Positions 1-5,915 are shown, counted from the first letter of the stretch. The stretch: 7,437 nt of DNA from Holophagaceae bacterium (GCA_025355915.1 JANXYT010000361.1:1-7437); one strand, 5' to 3'. The notes: generated from the sequence alone by a model not told the origin. Program-made: numbers and translations.

Positions 1-99
1 CGCGCGGCGCGCCTCATCGACCGCATGGAAGCCGAAGGCATCGTCGGCCCCGATCGTGGCGCCGGAAAGCCCCGGGAAGTCTTCGCGCAGGCGGAGTAA
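1..99 (+). CDS. ftsK: FtsK/SpoIIIE-type DNA translocase, C-terminal end (partial)
   Basis: This is the last 32 codons of a gene that begins before the window; the frame from base 1 ends at TAA 97-99. The peptide (RAARLIDRMEAEGIVGP, then GKPREVF near the end) matches the gamma winged-helix domain that closes FtsK/SpoIIIE proteins, where an RAARL..ME..GIVGP helix is followed by a KPREV strand. In characterised FtsK proteins this domain recognises KOPS/SRS polar DNA motifs, and the motor pumps chromosome ends through the division septum. The motor and membrane domains lie outside the window, so only the family can be called. The gene converges on the protease gene on the other strand. The peptide is short, but the motif is distinctive. 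Confidence 0.8.
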   Translation, partial: RAARLIDRMEAEGIVGPDRGAGKPREVFAQAE

Positions 100-109
100 T
101 TCATGGATC

Positions 110-156
110 GGGACCACGGATCGATCTCAACATCGCGGTGAGATCACGTGGGTCCC
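110..156. terminator. Hairpin between convergent genes, possible bidirectional terminator
   Basis: In the 65-bp gap between two convergent stops there is a nested inverted repeat. Outer arms are GGGACC (110-115) and GGTCCC (151-156); inner arms are GATCTCA (123-129) and TGAGATC (139-145) around a 9-nt loop. A short ACG/CGT pairing can form between them. Position and symmetry suggest a terminator serving both genes. Neither side has a clear T tract, so it is not a textbook intrinsic terminator, and it could instead protect 3' ends. Confidence 0.45.
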
Positions 157-164
157 AACCATGC

Positions 165-1814
165 TTATTTCACCACGATGGGCCGGGAAAGCTCTGTCAA
201 GGCCGCCTCGAGCACCGTATCTCGCCCGATGCGAAGGTCGGCCACCGTGGGCCGCACGAGTCGACCGGGTATGACGCCAACCCCAACAAAGGCCCGGCCA
301 TCGGGATAGGTGTCTCGCCTCGTGCAAACCAGAGCCAACCCGCCGCCGGGGAGTTTGAAGACGAGCGGCATACCCGTGCTGCCGCCCGTGGGTTCACCGA
401 AGATGACACCCCGTTGCATGACATCGAAGGCCACCGCGAAGTCCTCGGCGGCGGAGTAGGTAGCAGGGCCCGTGAGCACGATGACGGGTCCGGCGAAGTG
501 TCGGTCCGGGTCGATAGGGACACGACCGGATCCTCTCTGGAAAAAACGATTGGGCTGACCCCAGGCTCTGAAGACGGGCTTGTAGTCCCGGGTGGACCAG
601 GCGCTGGTGGCGAAGGGGCAGTCCCCCAGGGTGGCGAGGATGCGGAACCCCACGTTTGCATTGCCGCCAAGGTTGGCCCGCATGTCGAGAATCAGGGCCT
701 TGGCTTTGGCGATCTCGGGGAAGGCTGCCAGGAACTGGTCGGCGGTGGCCATGCTGTCGAACCCATTGAGGGACACATGGGCTACCTGGCCGGGCAGCAT
801 CCGAAGCGTGAAGGGCGGCTCCGACGGCATGGCCTTGTCTCGTGCCGCGCCACCTAATCGGGGGACCCGCAGCGAGAAGGCCTTGCCTGCGGCGTCCATG
901 CAACCCACCAAAGGCGATTCTGACGGCGGCCCAGAGAGAAAGGCATGGGTGTAGACCCGCGTCTCCAGGTCCTGGGGCGTGGAGGCGCTCTGGTAGGGGG
1001 TCAGCTGGGCCGCCGCGTAGGCCTTCACGGGCAGGCCATCCACGGTGGTGATCTCCACGCCAGGCAACAGACCCTTCGTCCGCAGGGTTTCATCGAAGAC
1101 CGCCGTCACCATGACCCTTCCCTCGATCATTCGAGTGCGAATCAGGGTGCGAGCCTGAGTGCTTTCCCGCACCACCCAATCTGGGTGGATGTAGGTGTGG
1201 CCATCCTTCAACCGGGCACAGAGCTCAGTGAGGACGCGGTAGTACTCGGCGGTGGAGGTTGCGGCGCGGACTTTGGGGAGGTATTGAAGGTAGAGCCTGT
1301 CCCAGTCGATTTCCACAAGGCGATCCGTGTCGAAGAAGTTGAACTTCACCTCGGACCAGAAGCGGGAGAGGCCTGCGATGCGCTCATCCACTGTGAGCTG
1401 ATCCTTGTAGTCGGAGGTAAGGGCCGAGGACTGCCAGAAGGCCGCCTCCCGGATCTTGCGGGTGCGCATGCGATCCAGCAGACCGGGCCAGCGGGCATCG
1501 GAGTGGAGGAGTTCCAAATCTGTATCCTTCACTGCATTGTCTGCATCGGTGAAGCCAGCCAGGACCGCGCGCTCCAAGTATCTTAGTGAGGCCTTCGCAT
1601 CTCCCATCAACGCATGGCAGCAGGCGGCGTTGTACGCACCAGAGGGTTCAGAAGGGTTCATCTCGAAAGCACGAGAGAACAGCGACACGGCTTCGGGATA
1701 GCGCTTCTCTCCATATGCCTTGTTGGCATCCTGGAGGAGCTGCTGCTCGCTCTGCGCGTTGGCTGGCATGGCTGCAATGGCGATGAGGGTGACCAGGGGG
1801 GCTAAGGGACGCAT
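165..1814 (-). CDS. Secreted TPR-containing S41-family (tail-specific/tricorn-like) serine protease
   Basis: The protein is 549 aa from ATG 1814-1812. This start is preferred over a further-upstream in-frame start at 1868 because a GGAG lies 6 nt upstream and the protein then begins with a clean signal peptide (MRPLAPLVTLIAIAAMPANA, cleavage after about residue 20). Residues about 23-92 form TPR-like helices (AYGEKRYPEAVSLFSRAFEM, then NAACCHALMGD). Residues about 150-210 match the S41 N-terminal helical region and end in KDGHT, with His206 as candidate triad base. Residues about 226-280 look PDZ-like. The protease core follows, with LILDMRANLGGN (374-385, oxyanion region), GPATYSAAEDF with candidate nucleophile Ser454, and GEPTGGSTG (473-481). 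It probably acts in the periplasm or outside the cell. S41 members trim proteins or peptides; the substrate here is unknown. It appears monocistronic and intact. Confidence 0.85.
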   Translation of the reverse strand: MRPLAPLVTLIAIAAMPANAQSEQQLLQDANKAYGEKRYPEAVSLFSRAFEMNPSEPSGAYNAACCHALMGDAKASLRYLERAVLAGFTDADNAVKDTDLELLHSDARWPGLLDRMRTRKIREAAFWQSSALTSDYKDQLTVDERIAGLSRFWSEVKFNFFDTDRLVEIDWDRLYLQYLPKVRAATSTAEYYRVLTELCARLKDGHTYIHPDWVVRESTQARTLIRTRMIEGRVMVTAVFDETLRTKGLLPGVEITTVDGLPVKAYAAAQLTPYQSASTPQDLETRVYTHAFLSGPPSESPLVGCMDAAGKAFSLRVPRLGGAARDKAMPSEPPFTLRMLPGQVAHVSLNGFDSMATADQFLAAFPEIAKAKALILDMRANLGGNANVGFRILATLGDCPFATSAWSTRDYKPVFRAWGQPNRFFQRGSGRVPIDPDRHFAGPVIVLTGPATYSAAEDFAVAFDVMQRGVIFGEPTGGSTGMPLVFKLPGGGLALVCTRRDTYPDGRAFVGVGVIPGRLVRPTVADLRIGRDTVLEAALTELSRPIVVK

Positions 1815-2001
1815 AGGGGGCTCCGGAGGGGTCCGATCCAGTTCAGGGCCAAACCGCGCCCCAGCCAAATGGTGTCAACGAGACGCAGGTTTCTTTGCAG
1901 AGGTTACCTCCGATGGTGGAGGGATGGTTAGGCAGTGGGGAAGCACCCCTCGCTCATGATGGCCTGTTCAGACCCCCGCCGGGTCGCGTGAAGTCGCCAC
2001 T
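1815..2001. other. Non-coding stretch upstream of the protease gene
   Basis: No convincing gene is present. On the - strand a perfect TTGACA (forward 1873-1878) lies at a suitable distance from the protease gene, but the hexamers 16-18 nt downstream (GGTTTG and neighbours) are poor -10 matches. A small GACCC-CCGCC-GGGTC hairpin sits at 1971-1985. The protease promoter is presumably in this stretch but cannot be fixed from sequence alone. Confidence 0.4.
1821..1824 (-). promoter_or_regulatory. Shine-Dalgarno fixing the S41 protease start
   Basis: The forward CTCC reads GGAG on the - strand, 6 nt before ATG 1814. It supports this ATG over the start at 1868, which would add 18 residues rich in Pro and Arg in front of the signal peptide. 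Confidence 0.6.
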
Positions 2002-2023
2002 CTAGGGTCTGTTTTCAAAGTGG
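2002..2023 (+). repeat. Left terminal inverted repeat of the MITE-like element
   Basis: This 22-nt arm starts with CTAGGGTCTG and ends with CAAAGTGG. It pairs without mismatch with 2256-2277. The similarity to the right end stops after this arm. Confidence 0.9.
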
Positions 2024-2034
2024 ATGCGAGCCGC

Positions 2035-2135
2035 GACGGTGGTCAGCCGCGCACATGGCAAGGCAGCGGCCGCAGGGCGATGCGGGACATCGTTCAAGGC
2101 CGGTAACGCAGCCAGGGGTGCGGCTGGCCACCGTC
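2035..2135 (+). repeat. Internal 16-bp stem with nested hairpin inside the MITE-like element
   Basis: GACGGTGGTCAGCCGC (2035-2050) pairs with GCGGCTGGCCACCGTC (2120-2135). The one non-Watson-Crick position is U-G in + strand RNA but A-C in - strand RNA. Within the 69-nt loop a second hairpin, CGATG-CGGGA-CATCG (2078-2092), can be lengthened by G-U pairs to about 8 bp (2075-2095). The fold is seen by eye; no folding energy was computed. Confidence 0.6.
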
Positions 2136-2255
2136 CCGGAGGGCAAGCGGCGGCGCCCGGCGCGATACTGCGTCAAGCTCCTCGCCGATAGTGCCGCTAT
2201 CGCCTTCGTCGCTTTCCTTGCCTCGCTTGGGCGGCGCCCCTTGCGCGGCCACACC

Positions 2256-2277
2256 CCACTTTGAAAACAGACCCTAG
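2256..2277 (-). repeat. Right terminal inverted repeat of the MITE-like element
   Basis: This is the exact reverse complement of 2002-2023. Its terminal CTAG (2274-2277) contains the stop codon of the leftward membrane-protein gene. Confidence 0.9.
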
Positions 2278-2624
2278 TGCTGCCCGTGCCCGTGATCGTC
2301 TGCCACGGCGGGTTTGCCGATGAACTCGGCCTTGCGACCCAGGAAGATGATCCAGAAACCATAGAGGGCCAGGACGAGCAGGCCTAGTGCGGAGAAAGCC
2401 GGTCGGAGGGCGGCCAGGGCCGGGAACCGGAACCCCAGGAGGCCCACCACCGAGCCGAGGAACCCGGCCGTGATGAGCAGGATGCCCCATCGGGCAGCGG
2501 CCACCGGATTCTGCCCCACTTCCTCGGGCAGGGTGCCCAGGGGCATTTTCACCTCGCCAGCCAGATGGGAGCCCTGGAAGATCAGGACCACGAAAAGGAG
2601 GAAATAGAAGACCAGGAAGAGCAT
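2274..2624 (-). CDS. Small three-helix membrane protein, unknown function, His-rich C-terminus
   Basis: The protein is 116 aa from ATG 2624-2622, chosen because GGAG (forward CTCC 2632-2635) lies 7 nt upstream; a TTG at 2639 would add five residues with no better ribosome site. Three hydrophobic segments are visible at about residues 1-18 (MLFLVFYFLLFVVLIF), 44-65 (ARWGILLITAGFLGSVVGLL) and 75-97 (LGLLVLALYGFWIIFLG). A polar loop of about 25 residues lies between the first two. The tail ends in DDHGHGQH, which could bind a metal, though this is only a guess from composition. I do not recognise the family. The TAG stop lies in the CTAG at the edge of the MITE-like element, so the reading frame was apparently preserved on insertion. 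The gene is divergent from the tetR-efflux operon. Confidence 0.7.
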   Translation of the reverse strand: MLFLVFYFLLFVVLIFQGSHLAGEVKMPLGTLPEEVGQNPVAAARWGILLITAGFLGSVVGLLGFRFPALAALRPAFSALGLLVLALYGFWIIFLGRKAEFIGKPAVADDHGHGQH

Positions 2625-2631
2625 GGGCTGA

Positions 2632-2635
2632 CTCC
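2632..2635 (-). promoter_or_regulatory. Shine-Dalgarno fixing the small membrane protein start
   Basis: This reads GGAG on the - strand, 7 nt before ATG 2624. It favours ATG over the upstream TTG at 2639. Confidence 0.55.
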
Positions 2636-2700
2636 GCAAGCGCCCAGAATCGCATAAAGGGTCTGTGTAGGGGGTGGCAGATCCCCCCGAAATTCCCGGG

Positions 2701-2728
2701 TTGACAAAATCAATCGTTTGATTAACAT
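2701..2728 (+). promoter_or_regulatory. Sigma70-type promoter of the tetR-efflux operon
   Basis: A perfect TTGACA -35 (2701-2706) is followed after 16 nt by TAACAT (2723-2728), which matches four of six TATAAT positions. The predicted transcription start near 2735 gives a leader of about 43 nt before the tetR ATG. The stretch is strikingly AT-rich against its GC-rich surroundings. A TetR-type palindrome fills the spacer, so a bound repressor would block polymerase. Confidence 0.65.
2708..2723. promoter_or_regulatory. Probable TetR operator O1
   Basis: AATCAATCGTTTGATT is a palindrome with 6-bp arms (AATCAA/TTGATT) around TCGT. It lies between the -35 and -10 hexamers, the usual site for steric repression. 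The same AATCA-N6-TGATT pattern recurs at 2743-2758. Binding by the adjacent regulator is inferred from proximity. Confidence 0.65.
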
Positions 2729-2732
2729 GAGA

Positions 2733-2761
2733 ATTCTGAATTAATCATCCGATTGATTCAA
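2733..2761 (-). promoter_or_regulatory. Possible divergent promoter for the small membrane protein
   Basis: On the - strand TTGAAT (forward 2756-2761) and CAGAAT (forward 2733-2738) are separated by 17 nt and match the consensus in four or five positions each. Operator O2 lies in the spacer. This would give a leader of about 100 nt before ATG 2624. The match is modest and AT-rich sequence makes chance hits likely. Confidence 0.3.
2743..2758. promoter_or_regulatory. Probable TetR operator O2
   Basis: AATCATCCGATTGATT is a second copy of the AATCA-N6-TGATT palindrome, 35 bp from O1 centre to centre and just downstream of the predicted transcription start. The two sites are also arranged as a larger dyad centred at 2733: AATCAATCG (2708-2716) mirrors CGATTGATT (2750-2758), and TGATTAA (2719-2725) mirrors TTAATCA (2741-2747). 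Confidence 0.6.
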
Positions 2762-2777
2762 TGCCTCGAGACCTGCC

Positions 2778-3452
2778 ATGTGCCCCCTAGCCCTGCCACT
2801 GGATACCCGAACCCGCCTGATCGAATCCGCCATCCTCCATTTCGCCGCCAAGGGCTTCGATGGCACCGGCATCCGGGAGATCGCCAAGGGGGCAAACGCC
2901 AACTCGGCTCTGGTGGCCTATCACTTCTGCGGGAAGGAGGGGCTCTATTCGGAAGCTCTGAAGTCCATCTTCTCGCGAAAGGTTTCGGCGGTGTCCAAAC
3001 TGGCGGGCCTTCCGCCGGCCGGATCCCCCGGGGCCCGAAAGGCCGCCCTTCAGGGGTTCCAGGACTTCATCCGGGCGTTCATCACCGAGTTGATGTCCTG
3101 TGGTGGGCCCGACCCGGTGGATGAAGCCGCCATGATCCTCATGGCCCGGGAGATGCAGTCCCCCCGGCCGGCTTGCTCAGCCCTGCTGATGGAGCACCTG
3201 CAACCCTTCGTCACCTACCTGACGAACTGCCTCCAGATCCTGCGGCCCGACTTGGACGAGGACGCGCTCTTCGCCATGGGCGTAAGCATCCAGGGGCTCA
3301 TGATCCACTTCCGGAATTCCCTGGGAATCATCCGCCTCGTCCGGGGCAACCCGGCCTATCCCGAGAACCTGTCCAGGGTTATCCAGCACCACATCGACTT
3401 CAGCCTGCGGGGACTTGGCGTTCCCGAGGCCTTTCCCCAACCGAGGAATTGA
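2778..3452 (+). CDS. TetR-family transcriptional repressor of the efflux operon (CecR-like C-domain)
   Basis: The protein is 224 aa. Residues about 11-57 form the TetR DNA-binding domain: helix RTRLIESAILHFAAKGFDGT, then the helix-turn-helix GIREIAKGANANSALVAYHF and the family signature GKEGLY (52-57). The C-terminal ligand-binding half (about 85-212), with MAREMQSPRPACSALL near 122-137, resembles the CecR/YbiH type of TetR regulators; that sub-assignment is from memory and less sure. ATG 2778 is the only good start, since an in-frame TGA lies at 2754-2756. Its ribosome site (GAG 2768-2770) is weak. Two palindromes over the promoter just upstream are likely operators, implying autorepression. 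The stop is 2 nt before the tolC-like start, so the regulator is cotranscribed with the pump. The inducer is unknown. Confidence 0.88.
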   Translation: MCPLALPLDTRTRLIESAILHFAAKGFDGTGIREIAKGANANSALVAYHFCGKEGLYSEALKSIFSRKVSAVSKLAGLPPAGSPGARKAALQGFQDFIRAFITELMSCGGPDPVDEAAMILMAREMQSPRPACSALLMEHLQPFVTYLTNCLQILRPDLDEDALFAMGVSIQGLMIHFRNSLGIIRLVRGNPAYPENLSRVIQHHIDFSLRGLGVPEAFPQPRN

Positions 3453-3454
3453 CC

Positions 3455-4768
3455 ATGCTCTTGATGTCGCCACCTGCCCTCCAGGCCCCCGCCCAGACAC
3501 CACCTCCGGTTGAGGCTCCCCGTTCGCCGCTGACGCTGGACCTTTCCGGGGCCCTGTCCCGCGCCCGGTCGGAGAACGCCATGCTGCGTGCCGCCAAGGC
3601 CCGCGTGGACGAGCGCCGCGGCCTCATCACCAGTACTCGGGCCGACGCCCTGCCGCAGCTCACGTTGGTGGGCGACTTCACTCGCGCGCGGGATGTCTCC
3701 ATCCTCAACAGCGGCTTTGCGGATAGCGCCGCGGCCTTCGGGATTTCGCCAACCTCCCTGGTGGGCGCCCGCAGCGTCTACACCAGCCAGGCCAACCTGA
3801 CCCAGCCCCTCTTCTACTGGGGCAAGCTGGGAACGGCAGTCGAGATCGCGAAAATGGGCGAGAAAGAGGCCACTTTTGCGTATACCACCTCGGAGCTGGA
3901 CATCCTGCACGGCGTGGCCAAGGCCTACCTGGGCGTGCTGACCGCCCAGGCGGAGCAGGAGGTCATCGAGACCCGGCGCAAGACCGCGGAACAGTTCGTG
4001 TCGGACGTGTTGGCCAAGCTCGAGGCCCAGTCGGCCACGGAGCTGGATCGCCTTCGGGCCGAGAGCGAGCTGCTGGCCGTCATTCCCGAATCGCTCCAGG
4101 CCGACGCCCAGGTGAAGCGGGCCATGGAAGTGCTGAACGGGCAGTTGGGCTTGGATCCCAAAACGCCGATCGCGGTCAGCCAGCTTGGTCTGCCGGAGGC
4201 CGGGGCCAAGCCCGCGGGCACGGAACGCAGCGAGCTCGCCCAGCTGAAGCAACAGGAAGCGATGTACCGGGCCAATGAAAAAATCATCACCTCGGACCTG
4301 CGCCCCAAGTTCGACCTCAGCGCCAGCTACGGCTACCAGGCGGGCAAGTCGGACAATCTGTTCAAAGAGCCCTACGACACCTGGAAGGTGAGCCTCACCA
4401 TGAAGTTTCTCGTCTTCGACGGGCTGCGGAGTTCGGGCAAGCGGGCCCAGAACACGGCCCAGCTGGAGCAGGTGAAGCAGTCCCGCATCGATCGTGAGCG
4501 ATCCGTGGCCATCGAACAGAGCACCTCTGATCGTGAGCTGGAAAAGGCGCTCGCGCTGAATGACGCCTCCCGGAAGGCTCACGACGCCACGTTGGAGGCG
4601 CTGCGCATGAGCCGCGAATCTTACGACCAGGGCCTCATCACCTCCCTCGACCTGCTGCAGGCGGAGCGCACGGAACGCCAGGCCGAAAGCCAGCGGCGCC
4701 GGGCCGAGCTGGGCCTCTGGTCCGCCCGCTTCGAGCAGCGCCGATCCCTCGGCCTTCCCCCGCTTTGA
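3455..4768 (+). CDS. TolC-family outer membrane efflux channel protein
   Basis: The protein is 437 aa with two outer-membrane-efflux (OEP) repeats, about residues 29-235 and 258-430. Typical features are long amphipathic helices, the LTQPLFYWGK segment (115-124) at the first beta-strand/helix junction, the equivalent LTMKFLVFDGLRSSGKRAQN (314-333) in repeat two, and the closing SRESYDQGLITSLDLLQAE helix motif (386-404). TolC-like trimers form the outer membrane duct joined to an adaptor and an inner membrane pump. The start has GAGG (3443-3446) 8 nt upstream, overlapping the tetR end. The N-terminus (MLLMSPPALQAPAQTPP) is a poor signal peptide: no basic residues, a very short hydrophobic core, and no lipobox Cys. 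This is unusual for an exported protein. Family assignment is firm; the start is less so. Confidence 0.87.
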   Translation: MLLMSPPALQAPAQTPPPVEAPRSPLTLDLSGALSRARSENAMLRAAKARVDERRGLITSTRADALPQLTLVGDFTRARDVSILNSGFADSAAAFGISPTSLVGARSVYTSQANLTQPLFYWGKLGTAVEIAKMGEKEATFAYTTSELDILHGVAKAYLGVLTAQAEQEVIETRRKTAEQFVSDVLAKLEAQSATELDRLRAESELLAVIPESLQADAQVKRAMEVLNGQLGLDPKTPIAVSQLGLPEAGAKPAGTERSELAQLKQQEAMYRANEKIITSDLRPKFDLSASYGYQAGKSDNLFKEPYDTWKVSLTMKFLVFDGLRSSGKRAQNTAQLEQVKQSRIDRERSVAIEQSTSDRELEKALALNDASRKAHDATLEALRMSRESYDQGLITSLDLLQAERTERQAESQRRRAELGLWSARFEQRRSLGLPPL

Positions 4769-4783
4769 TCCCAATGACCATTT

Positions 4784-4787
4784 GGAG
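4784..4787 (+). promoter_or_regulatory. Shine-Dalgarno fixing the adaptor start
   Basis: GGAG lies 6 nt before ATG 4794. It supports this ATG over the TTG at 4782, which overlaps the ribosome site itself. Confidence 0.6.
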
Positions 4788-4793
4788 CCGACC

Positions 4794-5912
4794 ATGAATC
4801 GCAAAACCCTTCTTCTCTACGTGGTTCTGCCCGTCGCCCTCATTGCCGGGGCAGCCACTTACCATCGCAGTCAGCGCAACAGCGAGCTGAAGCATCAGGT
4901 CACCGTCAAAGGCGAAGGCACGGTGGCCGTCACGCTGGTCGACGTTCAGGAGCGGACCTTCCGCCCAGCCGTGGCCTTCACCGGCACCTTGCTGGCGGTG
5001 AACCGGGCCGAGTTGAAGGCCGAGGTAACGGGCCGCGTGACCCGGGTGGCCGTGCAGGAGGGCGATGCCGTCGCCGCCGGGGCGCTGCTGGGCGCCCAGG
5101 ATGAGGACGACTACGCGCTTGGCGTCCAGGCGGCCGAAGCCCAGCTGACCCAGGCCAAGGCCCAGGCGCTCCAGTCGCAGCGCGACAACGACCGCTCCGT
5201 GGCCCTGCTGGAGAAGCGCAGCATCACTCGGCAGGCGGCCCAACAGGCCGAAACGGCCTATAACGCCACCAAGGCCGCGGCCCAGGCCGCCGAAAGCAAT
5301 CTGGGCCTGGCGCGCCTCCGCTTGAAGAAGGCCCGCCTTGTCGCGCCCTTCGCGGGGCAGGTGGCCCGGCGCCTGGTGCAACCTGGCGAGATGTTGAGTC
5401 CCGGCCAGACCGCCTTCGAAGTCGTGGACAACCGCAAGCTGGAGATACGGGCGGACCTTCCCACCGAAGCCATGGCCCTGGTGAAGGTGGGCCAGCGGGC
5501 CTCGTTCCGGGCCATCGGCGTGGATCGTCTCGTGGAGGGCCGAGTCACGCAGGTGAGCCCCAGTCTTTCCCAGGACGGCCGCACCCTGCGCGTGCGGGTG
5601 GAGGTCCCCAATCCCGATGGCCTGCTCAAGGGCGGCATCTTCGTGGAGGGCGTCATTCTGGGTGAAGGTGAAACCAAGAGCGCAGCCCTGCCAGCCACTC
5701 TGTTGAAAGCCCAGGACCGGGATGCCGAGCTGTACATCGCCGAACAAGCGGTGGCTCATCGCCGGAAAGTGGTCGTGGGGCCCGAGCAGGATGGCTTCCG
5801 GCCCATCAGCGGACTGAGTGTCGGCGCCCAGGTCATCGACAGCGGCAAGGATCTGGTGACCGATGGCACGAAGCTCCGCGTGATGAGCAGCGCCCCCGCG
5901 GCCGGGAAGTGA
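4794..5912 (+). CDS. RND efflux periplasmic adaptor (membrane fusion protein, HlyD/AcrA type)
   Basis: The protein is 372 aa. An N-terminal anchor (MNRKTLLLYVVLPVALIAGA, 1-20) has no lipobox Cys, so it is probably held by a transmembrane helix. The family domains follow: first half of the lipoyl/barrel-sandwich (about 60-102, including ELKAEVTGRVTRVAVQEGDAV), an alpha-hairpin coiled coil rich in Ala, Gln and Lys (about 105-180), the second lipoyl half (182-212, LVAPFAGQVARRLVQPGEML), a beta-barrel (about 213-292), and a membrane-proximal domain to the end. The adaptor bridges the RND pump and the TolC-like channel. It follows the channel gene by 25 nt and precedes the pump gene by 3 nt, so coupled expression is likely. 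The substrate cannot be told from it. Confidence 0.9.
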   Translation: MNRKTLLLYVVLPVALIAGAATYHRSQRNSELKHQVTVKGEGTVAVTLVDVQERTFRPAVAFTGTLLAVNRAELKAEVTGRVTRVAVQEGDAVAAGALLGAQDEDDYALGVQAAEAQLTQAKAQALQSQRDNDRSVALLEKRSITRQAAQQAETAYNATKAAAQAAESNLGLARLRLKKARLVAPFAGQVARRLVQPGEMLSPGQTAFEVVDNRKLEIRADLPTEAMALVKVGQRASFRAIGVDRLVEGRVTQVSPSLSQDGRTLRVRVEVPNPDGLLKGGIFVEGVILGEGETKSAALPATLLKAQDRDAELYIAEQAVAHRRKVVVGPEQDGFRPISGLSVGAQVIDSGKDLVTDGTKLRVMSSAPAAGK

Positions 5913-5915
5913 ACC

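Larger units (their letters stand above)
2002..2277. mobile_element. MITE-like non-autonomous element with 22-bp perfect terminal inverted repeats
   Basis: The left end 2002-2023 (CTAG followed by GGTCTGTTTTCAAAGTGG) is repeated perfectly in inverted orientation at 2256-2277. The outermost CTAG occurs on both sides and is its own complement, so it may be a 4-bp target duplication. That leaves an element of about 268 bp with 18-bp arms; if only TA was duplicated, the element is 270 bp with 20-bp arms. The interior has no credible transposase and is rich in hairpins: 2035-2050 with 2120-2135, 2075-2095, and 2186-2202. A YTAR or TA target is known for some IS5-family groups (TA also for IS630), so mobilisation in trans by such a transposase is a reasonable inference. 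It could alternatively be an internally deleted IS remnant. Confidence 0.75.

Noticed and set aside
138..857. 239-codon open frame on the + strand opposite the S41 protease
   Set aside because: It overlaps the protease catalytic core in antisense; the protease frame has coherent motifs and this frame has none.
1873..1878. Perfect TTGACA on the - strand upstream of the S41 protease gene
   Set aside because: Hexamers at 16-18 nt spacing are poor -10 matches, so I did not call a promoter.
2015..2362. 115-codon - strand frame spanning the element and the start of the membrane-protein gene (also a 69-codon + frame at 2055-2264)
   Set aside because: Neither resembles a transposase or any known protein; both run through hairpin-rich repeat sequence, and the longer one overlaps a better supported gene in another frame.
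2658..2666. AGGGTCTGT, identical to part of the element's terminal repeat
   Set aside because: Similarity stops after 9 nt with no partner repeat or target duplication, so it is probably coincidental.
2761..2790. Nine-codon frame overlapping the tetR start, a possible leader peptide
   Set aside because: It has an ATG but no Shine-Dalgarno sequence and no feature of an attenuation peptide; chance is the simplest explanation.
3356..4804. 482-codon open frame on the - strand opposite the TolC-like gene
   Set aside because: It is a shadow of a clear OEP-family gene; its composition mirrors GC-rich codon bias and it shows no domain motif.
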